From positions 38,965,898 through 39,029,897 of the forward strand of contig CM036617.1 of assembly GCA_020746105.1 (NCBI GenBank): a DNA stretch of 64,000 nucleotides. The letters are read 5' to 3'. This document shows positions 1 through 12,266 of the stretch, piece by piece. Under the pieces are notes generated by a model that was not told where the DNA came from, made no database searches, and saw nothing but the letters and a program-made list of their open reading frames with translations. This stretch comes from Trogon surrucura (Eukaryota > Chordata > Aves > Trogoniformes > Trogonidae). A program made the translations under genes and the position numbers. How positions within the stretch are numbered: the first letter of the stretch is position 1; each line of letters starts with the position of its first letter.

Positions 1-24
1 CTTGAACATTGATTTTGCCTGCAG

Positions 25-105
25 ATGGAAAACTACAGACGACAAGCCACCTCTTATGAATGCTGACTTTTTGAGATTTGGGCCTCTCTATGGAAACACA
101 AACAG
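25..105 (+). CDS. Candidate internal protein-coding exon, 81 bp, gene not recognised
   Basis: The segment is preceded by a pyrimidine-rich tract ending TTTTGCCTGCAG and followed by CAG|GTACAC, a plausible splice acceptor and donor. Of the three + frames only the one starting at base 26 is open; the other two hit TGA inside the exon. The open frame begins WKTTDDKPPLMNADF and ends with LYGNTN plus two bases of a split codon. The exon length is a multiple of three and both borders would be phase 2, so it is symmetric. I do not recognise the protein. No neighbouring exon is obvious nearby, which fits a large gene with long introns. It could still be a chance match or a non-coding RNA exon. Confidence 0.42.
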
Positions 106-190
106 GTACACTTCTAAAACATAGACTGATTATTTTTTTCTCAATTAACATTATTTACAGTAATTAATTACTGCTCTGTCTGGACCAGGA

Positions 191-576
191 TGTATGGGGT
201 TATTTAGCCTAGAGGAGAAGAGACTGAAGGGAGACCTCATCGCTCTCTACAATTACCTGAAGAGAGGTTGTGCAGAGAGGCGGTGGTTGGTCTATTCTCC
301 CTAGTGGAGAGTGATAGGACAAGGGGAAATGGATTTAAATTGTACCAGGGGAGGTTCAGGTTAGATATTATGAAGAATTTCTTTACTGAAAGGGTTGTCA
401 GTCATTGTAACAGGCTGCCCAGGAAGGTGGTTGAGTCACCATACCTGGAAGTGTTTAAGAGACCACTAGATGTTGCATTGGGGGACATAATTTAGTGAGT
501 TGATAGGGCTGGGACAAAGGCTGGACTCGATGATCTTCAAGACCTCTTCCAGCTGAAACTGAAACTATTCTATGGG
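191..576 (+). repeat. CR1 LINE fragment, 3' end, sense orientation
   Basis: 5'-truncated CR1 copy. It includes the last part of the reverse-transcriptase ORF: the frame at 268-495 reads [20 protein letters not shown], then [20 protein letters not shown]. The 3' UTR follows (GGACTCGATGATCTTCAAGACCTCTTCCAGC) and ends in a degenerate CTATTCTATGGG tail. Only about the last 390 bp are present, so it is a dead copy. Confidence 0.9.
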
Positions 577-3500
577 AATGCACATCATGTTCTGGTATTA
601 ATATTTCTCAGAGATTCTTGATTCTCAGTACATACAAGGTGTCCAAACTCTTGTGAGGAAAAAAAAGCAGTTTGTGTAGGCTAGATAGGTCTAGAACTTA
701 GTGGTTTTCTACCTTGCTGTTACTTTAGGCCACGTCTTCTTATAAAGAAAAATAAGAACCCTTAGATAGTCTCTATTGTGCTGTCCAGACACTGCTTAGT
801 TTGATAACTGGGTAGAACAGCAGTATAGCTAGTGATGGCTTTTCAGCTGTGATGGTAGTGGAAAAGATTATTTATTTCTGTTTTGACGATGACATAAGAA
901 CTCCCAATGGTATTACCTAATTTCAGTACACGGATTCGTAATAAAACCCATCCTGACCTACTGGGTTAAAAACAGGGGTCTAGTGTAGTATCGCACTACA
1001 GGAATAACAGCATCCAAGTCTTGCAGATTCCTGTGGTTTTGCTTTCTGCAGGAAACTAAGAAATAATTTAGCTTTGAAATGCTTTTTATTTTTTTTTATT
1101 TTGCAGAGATAGAAGGTAAATAACAATCTTTGGCTGGATGAAGTTATAATCTGATTAAGTGCTCTCTCTAGTGCTGTAAGTCAAAACCATTCTTGTATGC
1201 ATGATACCAGAAATGAATCATTCTCCCACAGAGATAGCATTTGGAGGAGGTGTTATCTGTAGGCAGACTGCAGTCTCTGATAATGAGTCTGGGGGAGTCA
1301 TTGCTATATTGGGCAGCTAGCTGATGAGTTCCTCTTGAAATCCTGATAAGACCCTTTCTGCCTAGTGTCCATATGCATGTAAATACTAGTTTAGGCTCCA
1401 CCTGAATGAAAAGCAACTTGGAACAATGAAGCTAATGGGAATCTTTATTACTCTATTGGGAGCTGACTCACACTTTGTGATGTTAACTAGTTTATATTTA
1501 CCTATATTTCCTATATTTCCTATGTGGTATTACTTTTCATATGGTACTGTGGTATTGTTGTACTACCTAATACAGACACCATAATGATTTCCACTTAATA
1601 AAAAGAAATAACATAGTAATAACAAAAAGACAATACCACAATGCTTCAGACTACCATGACGTAAAAAAGAAAAGAAATAAAGTGGATTTTTTCTGCCACA
1701 TAGAAAGCTTTTTTCAAGTCTGATCTCTGCCTTAACCATCTGGATGTGTCCTACTTGGATGTGACAGGGCTAAGACGATCTCCAGCTCCCCTTGCATCCT
1801 AGTGTGGTGAGGAGCGAAGAGGGATGGACAGACTTAAAGGAAATTCCGGTATACCAACATTAGTTCCTTCATCTTATTGACTGAGAGACCATGAGTGCAG
1901 AGCTTTACAGGCTAAATACAAGTTGAACAAACTGGCTTCAAAACCAGATAAGCTATATCACTATATTTTTTTAAATCAGAAATAGTTAACTAAATGTAAA
2001 ATACTGAGTTATATTTACCCTAAGACAGCACAAGAGTTACTTGGATCTAAAGAGGAATCATAACTGTACAATTGGTTCAAGATTACCCTTTTAAAAGTGT
2101 GGGTTTAATGTATATTTACTCTAATAAAGCAAGACTACATTTGTGATGTATTTTCAGTGTCAGAAAAGACCATAATCTTGCTGTTTGTATCTAATTTGCA
2201 CATTATTATTTTCATGAAGTATGTGAAAAATGTAATTTGTTTTCCGTGCAGGCAACTATTTCATTATGACTTACTTAAGGTAAATTACTAGGCATGACTG
2301 GATCAGCAATATTTATTCTATACACTTCTCATTACTGTAAGTTTCCTTCATTTGCCTTGTACTGAAAGTATTTATGCTGACCACAAGGCTACCTGTAGTC
2401 AGTCACAACTAGTTTAAGTAATATTTCAATTATTTACAATCTTCTTTGGCTCAGCTTACGTAAATGAGTATGTCACCTTCTTTCTATTTTTCATTCATGG
2501 TCACAGGTTTTGGTGAACTTCAAGCAGTTCTTTATGCCTCTGTGAAATATGCCTGTTATTTTCCTTTTAATTTGTATAAAACCTGAAAGAATATATTGTG
2601 CAATAAATTCCATATTTTTCATTACTAAGGAACGTGAACTATGTTCTCTACTGTATATTTAGCTGTTTTGGGCTTTGAACTTTTGCACTTCAATCAAAGT
2701 GCAATTTTGAGCAAAGCTGTTTCTTATCTTTTGTAGGAGGCTCAGCTGGATCTCCTTTTCATTGTAACTAACCTGCAGGAGAAAAGATGTCGGCAGACAA
2801 GACCTCATTAACAGACATGGATCAAAACATACACCAAAAGTAACAAAGGTACACATATATGCATATATGTTGCCAAGAAGTTATCACATCTTTGTGTCAC
2901 AAAAAGCTGTCTTTATATGTTATTCCTTCCCTTAAACTTTTGCTTTTCCTACTGCCACCATAGACATAACAGCAGGAGAGCTAAGAGAGACAAAACACCG
3001 ACTGGCTGCTGTTGTCATTGCTTGAGAGAGGGCATCTGCCCATCACAGCAAAGATGTCAGTTACTTTTCTAACTATAAAACGAAAAAAGTACCTGAAAGA
3101 CTTATATTCATACAGTTATTTCCTGGTCTGATGATGTTAATGCACATAAATAACCCTGAAGTATAGCTATTCTACATATAGCTGCTATAACTATCTTCTG
3201 TCTTTTCCACTCCTTTTTTTCTTTTTTTTTTTTTTAATTGTGGTCATATTTTCCATGTTGAATAGGATAACATTTGGTGTTGAGATGGTTATTCTAATGT
3301 CTATACACTAGAAATGTTATGAATGGCACATTAATTCTGTTTCTCCATAAATCCACAGTAAAAACCTCCAAAGCTAATCTCACAGTATTAGACAGTTTAG
3401 GAGAAAAGAGCTGGCTATTGTCATGTTTCCTGATTTAAGAGAGATTATTTTCCCTTCTCTGTACCGCAATAACAATGATGCAAAATGACCTATTTATCTT

Positions 3501-6500
3501 TTGTTGTCCAGCTCCTGGGAGACAGAAGGTGTAGACAGAGAGTGGAACTTGCATGTCCAGCTTGCGGATTTTTTCCACCTTGTTTCCTGCAGAACAACAA
3601 AAGAATGCGTGCAGCTGGGATCTGCATCCACTCTATTGTTCACTATTTCTCAGACCCTCTGGAATTGAAGTGTGGGGTTTTCTTCTTCCAGAAATTATTT
3701 CATAAGGCTTCAATAAATGAACTAAGACACTGAAACTGAATCTACGGAACAAAATACTATTGATTTCTCTCAAACAAGGAGAGAGGGGAAATGGAGAGGA
3801 CAAATTATGGTGTGACTTTCTCCAAATTTTTCTGAAACACTTATTCTCCTTCCTATACCAGCTGTGAGCAATGGACTTGGGGCATAGGTACACTTTAGAA
3901 CAAGTAGTCATTTGTAAGTCGACAATAGAATAAGATAGTAATTTGCTCTTTGTCTGACAAACTCTATGTTATCCCCATTCTTTGTGTGAAGAAAATGAGA
4001 AAAACTAAACCAAACAGAATCAGTTTTGACACTTCTGAGGATCTTGGAAAACCAAGCTTTAAATGAAACTGAAAAGCATGTGCCACTAAATTGCGTACAG
4101 ATAGATAGCTATTTCTTTTTTATTTATTTTAAAGCATTACAGCTGCAGTCAGAAGACAAGTCATCAGTCAGCAGAGACAGCCAACATGAAAATGTATAAG
4201 AATAAACTGGGCTTTAATTTTTCTTGACTAAGTATAGACATCTATCATAACTAATGCACTTCTAATAGCACAACATTTTTTTCCATGAAGTAATCTCATC
4301 TATTTTGTTATGTGTCTTAAACCTAATTAGAAAGCAACAGTCCTAGCAGTTATAAGAAGAAAAGCAATATTTCTTTTGACCAATGTAGGTGAAATCTACT
4401 GCAATTAAAGTTATGGCAAAGTTTATGCAAGAACAGAGAGATCATATCTTTGCTAAATAGGCTGTGAAGTCCTCCTACTTTTGGTGCCTAATTACTGGTG
4501 TCATGCTTGTAATAGCGGCATCTGTGCACACTCAACACTCTAATGGGCAGCTCCTACAGGACTAATGAATTTTAATTGATGGTGTTTAGCGTGGCTTTTG
4601 GTTTCTGTCTCTTGCAGAGGAGGCTATGCCCTTCTGCTCCTCTGTCCCCAAGTGAGCGGTATCTCTGTTGGGGAGCTCATAGATACAGATGGTCAACAAA
4701 AGGTGAAGAATGCCAGAACTCTCTGGGCATCAGTGGCTTTTCAGTAGAGATAAAGCTTGAATTGCTAATCAGCTTCCTTTTTTCCACCCAAGCTGTTTAC
4801 GCTGTGGGCTTAATGTTAATCTCTTTTAGTAAGATGACACATTCCTTTTCAATTCAAAATATGCTTCCTAGGCTGACAAATCAGAAAGCAACCTTTTTTC
4901 TAGCCTCGCCATAGGTAGTTTTAAATGTAGCGTCCTTTGTCAGAGGCAAAACAAAAACAACTCATGGTGAGATTTAATCGTTCTACCCATTCTCAGAGTT
5001 TTTGCAGAGGACTGGAAAAACCCATCTTCCTAAAACTGCAACTGCCCCTCTAAATTTAATATTCCTTGTTTTCTCAGATGAAATGTTCGTTCTTCACGCT
5101 GATACTTCCTTCATTTGTGACTCCAAAAAGATGCAATGAAAGGCAAAACTTGTTTCAAGGAAATATCACTATCTTAAAAAGTCTCAAGTTTCTCTGCCTT
5201 GGAATAATTTTTTTTAGAAGGGGTGGGGAAGTAATTTGAAAAATACAATACTAGTGGCATGAACTTATTATTAAAAATTTCCTTCTTCAGAAGTAACCAA
5301 TCTTTAAATCAGCAATATAACAGATGCTACGTAGAGATACGTTATAATCAAAATCTGGTTTGTATAGAAACAGGAAATTGTCCACCCCTTGCTGGCTAAT
5401 TAACAGAGTGGTTATTAGTTTTAAGACAATTGCTTGACTGCCTTCCTGTAGCCTATCCACCTAAAGGGAATAATCAAAAAGTAGAAATGAGAATGTGCTG
5501 TTTGTTAGATCTCTGAACTGCTGTCATCTCTAGTCCTTTTTGTCTGATGAAAAAAAAAAGACTGAACAAGTTTAATGTTCCATTTTCTGGTTTTAATGCT
5601 GAAATAAAAAATGTTTGTTTTGCTTTCCAAAACTCATCTGTTACACCTTCATGCTGCCCACATCCTCTATCAATTTGTCAGCATGCAGTCATGGTGCTGG
5701 AACGCAAGGAGGGATTCATGGCACTGAATGCCTTCTGTCTGTACACCATACAAAAAATCACAAAATTTCATTACAATGTGCTGTGATGATGATTGATTTA
5801 TGTGGATGTTGTTTTACCAGATTATTCAAATACTTACAAACTAAAACTAATAAACTAGTAATAATTAAAATTGATAAAACAGGAAAACAACAAAAGAGCA
5901 CCACATATGCATATGTCTCCTACATGACCTTTTACAGTTATCTATAGTCAGGCTACAGCCTCCTCAGAGAAGTTGTGGTCCCACACATCTACCCAACAGG
6001 AACTGGAAGAGAGGTGCACACCAGCTCGGTCATAGGCAAGAACAGTTCATGCTGACCGTGATAGAGTCTTCCACACAGCAATCTGATCTACCTGTGACTG
6101 ATTCTTGGGGCTGGCCTTTCAGAGCATCTTTCCCAAAGTTTTATTTACCTTATGTCACTAGTCTCGTGTTCTGAGTGTTACATAGTGTCATGAAATTACT
6201 TCTGGTGATTTCATCCAGTCATTATCTCTTTCATGTACTGGCCACTTCCTCTTGTTACTTTTGCATCCTAATTTCCAGGCTCAGTTGTTTTCTGCTGGAT
6301 GTTACTTCTGGGTCACTATAATCATTTATCTACAGCCAAACATTGTTTGTTTCATTCCACCAAACACTCTGAGTTTGCCTTTCTTGCACCTGTTCTATAG
6401 CTAGGAAAGTGCTAATTTTATATTATCTATTTCTTAAGGTGAGTGTTACTTTAGGTCTGAACCTTAGTTCAGTAAAGAAGAAGAAATTTATTGGAAGATA

Positions 6501-7998
6501 CACATAGGCTTAATTACCTCTATAAATACCAGTCTACCTATGAGCAGAAATAGTTCTTCCAGACTCCTAACCCTTATTCTAAAAATTACAAGAAGACCTT
6601 GCTGGGTCTCAGCTGTATGGAATCCATTACAAAATAAAGACTTGAGTTTGGCTCAGGTGTGGACATTTGAAATCAGCATCTCCCAGCTGTGACTCTGTCT
6701 AAATGTACACAGAGTAAGTGCAAGACTCTCCTCATCTAACTTTGGCTATCTGAAATGCTGTATCTGCTTTAAGCTATGTATGCATATTTCCTCTACATCA
6801 GAGGTAAGTAGAGTGAGATGTTTCCTACCTACTTTAGACATCTACTTAATCAAAAGGGTTGTAGGAAAACTATAGTCCAACAAGTCAACATTAAGATTTT
6901 TATCTCTCCCAAGACAATTGTTTACACAAATTTTTATCTACAGAAAGATGTCTTAATGCCAAACAAATGCATTTAGCTCCTTAAGAAGTTGTACTTTTTT
7001 CCGTGTGGCTTCATTTCTTAGCAGTGAGGTTCATGTCAATCAAATCTTAAGTACACAGGCAGTTGTCCACTGTGACTACTAATAATAATTCTATAATAAG
7101 CTTTTCCAGAGGAGTTGACAAAAATAAATTAATATAATTAGTCACTAAAACATTCTGCATTTCCTTTATATTCCACAGTTAATATATGAAACAACATCTG
7201 TGAAACTGTCAGCATTTGATTGCAAGGACGTATTAGTTAAAGGTGATACAGTTTTATACAAAAAAAATGTTCAGAAACTCAAATTTATTGACTTCAAATT
7301 GCAAGTAAAACTTTCAAAATAGTCTTTTAAAAAGATTATTTTATCAGTTACATTTGCAAATAGCAAGTCTTAATAATTCAGTCAGAATTTGGTGGGTAAC
7401 AACAGCTGCATAAAAGCTGAAAAAATATCCATAAGTGCTTATGAAAGTTCTAAAACAAGTTAATGTTCAATCACATTTGTGCATCTATCAGGCTGTGTGT
7501 GTTAATAATTTCTGGTTGTACTGGCTTGCTATACATGTGTAAGACAGCAATAAAAAGAATTTAATCAGCTGGTGAGGCAAGTTTTACACCTGCTTTTAAC
7601 TGAGTCTTACTGTGGTACTAAATCTCTAGGTCACAAATATAAAAGTGGACTAAGAACTTGAAATCTGCTCATATTCTAGGAGGCAGTTAACCCAGACGGA
7701 ATTGGCATAAAATAGAGTTAAAGGAATGTTGCTGAACATTCACAAGATGTGAAGTTTTGTTATTGAAATATCTTAAAATGTTATTGAAAGGTATATTTTT
7801 ATTCAAACTTGAACTGTTATCTGTTTGCTCTAAACAAGGAACATGGAACACGGAGTGCTTGGAGTAAGCCACTCACCAGAGACTAAGATTTCCAATTCAG
7901 TAATTATCTGTGTAGAACTTCATATGAAACATTAGATTTGTTCAAAATGCTTTCACTTACCATGCTTTAATGTTTTTTTTTTGTTCCCACGAGTATTA
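577..7998. other. Unique AT-rich non-coding stretch
   Basis: No repeat family or convincing gene recognised over about 7.4 kb. It contains a T-rich tract at about 3213-3236 and scattered short A/T runs. The ORFs present are short and lack protein-like features. One splice-flanked open segment (4618-4702) is listed separately. Confidence 0.6.
4618..4702 (+). CDS. Weak candidate exon, 85 bp
   Basis: A good acceptor (GGTTTCTGTCTCTTGCAG) precedes the segment and AAAAG|GTGAAG follows it as a possible donor. With one base left over from a split codon (phase 2), the rest reads as 28 open codons beginning GGYALLLLCPQVSG. That entry phase fits the exit phase of the candidate exon at 25-105. A second frame is also open and no family is recognised, so chance is a serious alternative. 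Confidence 0.17.
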
Positions 7999-8258
7999 TA
8001 GGATCATAGAACATTTTCAGCTGAAAGAGACCTTCCAGATCATCAAGCTCAACTTTTTGCTAGCCCTATCAACACCACTAACCCATGTCCTTCAACGTAA
8101 CATCTACTTTTCTCTTAAACACCTCCAGGGATGGTGACTCAACCACCTCCCTGGGCAGGTTGTACCAATGCCTGACAACCCTCTCAGTGAAAAAAATTCT
8201 TCCTAATATCTAATCTGAACATTCCCTGGTGCAACTTAAGACCATTTCCCTTTGTCAC
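7999..8258 (-). repeat. CR1 LINE fragment, antisense
   Basis: Starts with GGATCATAGAACATTTTCAGCTGAAAG, the reverse complement of a CR1 3' tail. It runs through the typical antisense CR1 blocks (ACCTCCAGGGATGGTGACTCAACCACCTCCCTGGGCAGGTTG, then AAAAATTCTTCCTAATATC) and stops near TTTCCCTTTGTCACC. It is 5'-truncated and diverged. Confidence 0.9.
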
Positions 8259-9253
8259 CTTGATGGTAACAATATGTGAGGGTCACAGCTGGGCTGATCA
8301 GACCTTTCTGTTACCAAATAAACTGTAGTTCTTGCATTTGTAGAAATGGTAATTCATTTATCAAGTGAGTTAGAATGTTGGTAAGCAGGCAGGTGAAAAA
8401 AGTGTTAAAAATGGAGTAAATGAATGAGATACAAAGAAACCAACAAGAACAACAAAATACCTCCAACACAGCTGAACACTGAAAAGTAAGGTATATGGAA
8501 GGTTACATGGCACTATACTAAGTAAAACATCTCAAGTGCCAGATTATTTAGACAATTACATATGCCAGCTTCAGACAGGTTTACACTCTGTTTTCTGATC
8601 ATAATGCAATAAATGAAAAAAAAAGTTTATTATTTTTTTATTTGTTTGGAGATGTTAAAATATTTCTATGGCAGCTACAAGGCAGTCCATCAGATCACCA
8701 TCAGATCACTTGAAATTGTTGTTACATATATGTATGCCATACATGTCTGTCACCCTAGCCCTTTTCCTCATCATACAGCTCTGTCCTCTATTTTGCACCT
8801 GTATGGTTGCTCACAAGATCTTCAAGTGAGTGAAAAAGACCTAAAGCATCAGAAAACTATTAATCTTTTTTGTGCTTTTTTTGAGGTGGAGGGGGAAGAG
8901 GAGACATGTTTTAAGTGTATTTTACATTTCTAAGTTGATTCAAATGTGATCAGACATCCAATGTAAGACAAGCATAAAGGGTATGGCTACTCCTATCATC
9001 AGGTGTTATATGTTAAATCATGGTAGATGAAAGACAATACTTTGAGATCTTTTGAAAAGGAAGAAGACAACTTTACTACTACTAGGACCTTGTGAAGTTG
9101 ACAGCTTAAGGCACACAGTATTAGACAGAAATATCCTTGATAAAATGATGAGTGAATAAAGAAAAATAAAGGGAAGAAAGATCATATTGTAAGACATGCT
9201 TTTTATGAATTTTCAGTAATAGATCTCTTTTATAAAAACTTTGTACCATCTAC
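8259..9253. other. Unique AT-rich non-coding stretch
   Basis: No gene or repeat family recognised. The ORF of 106 codons at 8613-8933 has no protein-like features and is low in complexity at its start. Confidence 0.55.
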
Positions 9254-9350
9254 AATAGAGTAGAGTAGAGTGGAGTAGAATAGACTAGACTAGACTAGAA
9301 TAGAATAGAATAGAATAGAATAGAATAGAATAGAATAGAATAGAAAAGAA
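9254..9350. repeat. (TAGAA)n pentanucleotide microsatellite
   Basis: Imperfect units (TAGAG, TGGAG, TAGAC) at the left give way to a run of perfect TAGAA units, then TAGAAAAGAAAA. It directly abuts the 3' end of an antisense CR1 copy whose own tail motif in this orientation is CATAGAAT, so the array probably grew from the CR1 tail. Confidence 0.93.
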
Positions 9351-9522
9351 AATATTTATATTGGGAAAGACCTTTAGGATCATCAAGTCCAACCATTAAA
9401 CTAACACTGTTATGTCCACCATGAGACCATGTCTCTAAACATCACATCTACATACCTTTTAAATACCTCCAAAGATCATGACTCAACCACTTCTCTAGGA
9501 AGACTGCTCCAAAATTTAATAA
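9346..9522 (-). repeat. CR1 LINE fragment, antisense
   Basis: TTGGGAAAGACCTTTAGGATCATCAAGTCCAACC and CTCCAAAGATCATGACTCAACCACTTC are antisense CR1 3'-region motifs. The copy ends at about TCCAAAATTTAATAAG and is 5'-truncated. Its 3' end is the pentanucleotide array. Confidence 0.82.
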
Positions 9523-9571
9523 GAGATAGGGAATTAAGTTTAGACCCCATTTGCTTTCACATTCATTTCTT

Positions 9572-9635
9572 AGAATCATAGAATGCATTGAGTTGGAAGG
9601 GACCTTTAGAGGCCAGTTAGTCCACCCCCTCCTGC
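9572..9635 (-). repeat. Short CR1 3'-end fragment, antisense
   Basis: AGAATCATAGAATGCATTGAGTTGGAAGGGACCTTTAGAGG plus AGTCCACCCCCTCC is the reverse complement of a CR1 tail. The similarity stops within about 65 bp. A different CR1 subfamily from the neighbouring copy is suggested by the GCATTGAGTTGG variant. Confidence 0.82.
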
Positions 9636-9650
9636 GCTTCACTCAGAAGC

Positions 9651-10000
9651 TGTCCGGATCTCCACACCAGCCCAGGAGACCCGGAACCAGGATAAATCAC
9701 AAGCACAATTTTTGCAGCCCTCTCTAGATGTTCTACCAGTAGAAGGCAATCTTTAATTAACCTACGACATAACCAAGAGATATTCCAGTTACCAATTAAA
9801 AAAAAAAAAGGTATCAAAGTAAAGCACTCTGGTAGGTTTTCTACCATTGAATACTGCCTGCCATTTAGGCATCTTCTAAGAGGGACTGCTTGCTGTAAAC
9901 CATTTCTGGGCAGATCGCCATTCAAGGCCCAGTGCCAGGGGTCTACCCTTGGCCTTGTTGTAAGCCTGGACTCATGGATTCACCTGCCATCATGAGGTCA
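9651..10000 (-). mobile_element. Probable solo LTR of an endogenous retrovirus, about 350 bp
   Basis: On the minus strand the segment begins TGACCTCATGATGGCAGG and ends GTGTGGAGATCCGGACA, i.e. TG...CA. It has an ATTAAA polyadenylation-like signal about 100 bp before the end, as in a U3-R-U5 unit. The flanks GAAGC (9646-9650) and GAAGT (10001-10005) could be a 5-bp target duplication with one change. Its composition is richer in GC than its surroundings. The family is not identified and there is no internal viral sequence beside it. Confidence 0.42.
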
Positions 10001-10498
10001 GAAGTTTGAAAGGCACTCATGTAAGGCAACAATTTAATTTACTTTAAACATTAGAAACAAACAAGCATAATGAAATCCACTCCAATGGTAACTCTGTGCA
10101 CACTCATGTTGAGCAAATATATCGATCACCCTTTGCAAAGATGTACTAATATGCTGTAAAACCTTGCTAATATAGTATAATAAATAAAATGGGGGAGGGT
10201 TAAGTGCATGATATTAGATCAGCATATTTTGTAGCAGAGATATGAAATAGCTCAGGGCACTTTCTTCTTAAAGGAGCATTAACTAGCCTCCATATGTTAG
10301 ACCAGTGATCAATACACAGTTCAATTCCCAGACCTTGATTCTAGCTCTCAGTAACACGATATTATCTAATCCATGTCCAATCCATTATCAGTAAAAACAA
10401 GGGTGATGTAAACTGGCATACCTCCATTGCTTCCAAGTAAACCCTGTTGAGATGCTTTGGGCTAGATCTCAGTCAGGACATCTGTTTCCCAACTTTTC

Positions 10499-11002
10499 TT
10501 AATAAGAAGTTTTAAGGTCGCTAAGGAAAGATTGTACAAAACAGCTTCTCTGTAAACTGATATAATTATTTTCTTCAAATGAGATGAGCTCAGAGTCAAA
10601 TACACGGAAGGTGTTGGCGTGCAAAATTTTGGGGGACAAATATTTTACGTTCTTAGCTTTCTTCCCTTTCTTATTTGTTTTTTCTATATATCTCACTCCC
10701 GGGATCTGTTTCTTCTCTTCCCACGTCAGTTGCTCACTGGCAAGAAAAGCATTAAGGAAAAATTGGAAACGGTTTTGTTTCTCAAGTTCTTTGACTACCT
10801 GAAACTCTAACAAGATAGTCACATGAAATACCATATCTGTAAACACATTGGTGAAAAAATTAACATGTCGTAAACTCTGTTTATGACATGCAGTGTCCAC
10901 CCACCTGCAAGGTCTTTTAATACACTCATTTTCATGTAATTCTATTGACTGAGAAGAAAATGGGCCTTGGCTTGAAGTCAATGTTTCTTCAAGAGTAAAC
11001 AT
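10499..11002 (-). CDS. Unrecognised 167-codon ORF, possible exon or pseudogene
   Basis: One uninterrupted minus-strand frame of 167 codons in unique AT-rich DNA, where ORFs this long are otherwise absent. It starts MFTLEETLTSSQ and stops with TAA after SDLKTSY. The middle is charged and lysine-rich (LEKQNRFQFF, LTWEEKKQIPGVRYIEKT). The frame stays open upstream to a possible splice acceptor, GGCTTTTACAG, ending near 11016. An internal CAG|GTGGGT near 10905 could act as a donor. I see no signal peptide, membrane segment or known motif, and recognise no family. Options are a coding exon, a processed pseudogene piece, or chance. Confidence 0.28.
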   Translation of the reverse strand: MFTLEETLTSSQGPFSSQSIELHENECIKRPCRWVDTACHKQSLRHVNFFTNVFTDMVFHVTILLEFQVVKELEKQNRFQFFLNAFLASEQLTWEEKKQIPGVRYIEKTNKKGKKAKNVKYLSPKILHANTFRVFDSELISFEENNYISLQRSCFVQSFLSDLKTSY

Positions 11003-12201
11003 AGGATAATTTTTGTTCTGTAAAAGCCTTTAAGCAGGACTGTGTGATAGGCACAGATGATCAGTACCAGAATACAGAGTAAAGTATCCTTCCCGAGCAT
11101 CTAGCAGCCCACAGGAGTACCTGTCAACTCTGCTTCTACTTTGTTTTTTCCATGAGTCACACAAAGCAGTCAGAGACCTGGTTCTACCCCTAGAAGGACC
11201 AGCCAGGATGGCAAAATTACCATAAGGCAGAAAAGCGCGAGGTAATGGTTTGTATCACTGGTAGTATAGTAAGTAATCATTCCTGCCCCATCCAGATGGT
11301 AGTAGGGAGCAAGTGGTGCCATCCCCATGCTGCTCGCTGAAGAGCACGGAACTCAGTTGTGCCTCACCCAGAGGAGACCACATGGACACGGCAGGCTGTC
11401 TTCTTGGCATGTGATGACAAGGAAAAGAGTTTACATAAAGTTTGCCTGTGTGACTTGGTGGAGCAGCCAAGAGAAATCAACAGTTTGCACAGAGATGCTG
11501 TGGCCTTGACACGTTGACTTTAGTGGAGTAAATCCAAAGCATGTTGGCGTAATCAAGTGAAGCACCATAATTCCATGGTGCTGAGGCTAAAATCAGAGTA
11601 AGAAAATGTCATTCCTAGCACACCACTTTATTTTTAAAAACTAGGGAGTTTTGAGGAGTTGAATTAGTACATTAATTCTGGAAACCTGCAATAGGATGTT
11701 ATTTAAATATATAACAATAGAATAATCAGTACAGATGCTTAGAACAATAGACACAGTTAAAAAGCCTGGGCTGTTTGGTTTTGTTTTGTTGGTGGGGTTT
11801 TTTTTGTGGGTTTGTTTTTTTTTTTTCCAACTGTGTTTCAGGGTCTGAGTACAGAGCATCAGCAATACTTAAATGTAGATCCTTTGGGAAAATCCAGTAG
11901 CTTCCCCATCCCTAAAATCACAGAGGAAAGCAGACGGGGATGTCTTTTTGACAATCAAAACTTTAACAAGAGGAGAGCACAAACAAAAGCTGGTGAGATA
12001 TGGCTATTAAAAAGCCTGCAAAAATCCCACGCTTGCACAATTACAAGGTAGCATTGTTGTGAAAGAGATTAAATCGATAAAGAGAAAAGGGAGAGAACAA
12101 GAATAGACTGCTTTTATTTCTGCTCCTGTTGTTGTCAGTGTGTATAAAGCAGAAGCTTGGTCATTTCAAATGTTCATCCACATCTTTCCAAATTGCATCT
12201 A

Positions 12202-12266
12202 TTTAAATAAATAAATAAATAGACAAATAGTAGGAAAGGCATATAAATAAATAAATTAATTAATAT
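12202..12266. repeat. (AAAT)n-type low-complexity tract
   Basis: Two runs of ATAA/AAAT units (ATTTAAATAAATAAATAAAT and ATAAATAAATAAATTAATTA) separated by about 20 bp of unrelated sequence. Confidence 0.9.

Noticed and set aside
268..495. ORFs with RFRLDI...NRLPR..VESP..E.FK at 268-495, 16325-16513, 46183-46389, 56250-56447
   Set aside because: These are C-terminal scraps of the CR1 reverse-transcriptase ORF in truncated copies, so they are annotated as repeats rather than genes.
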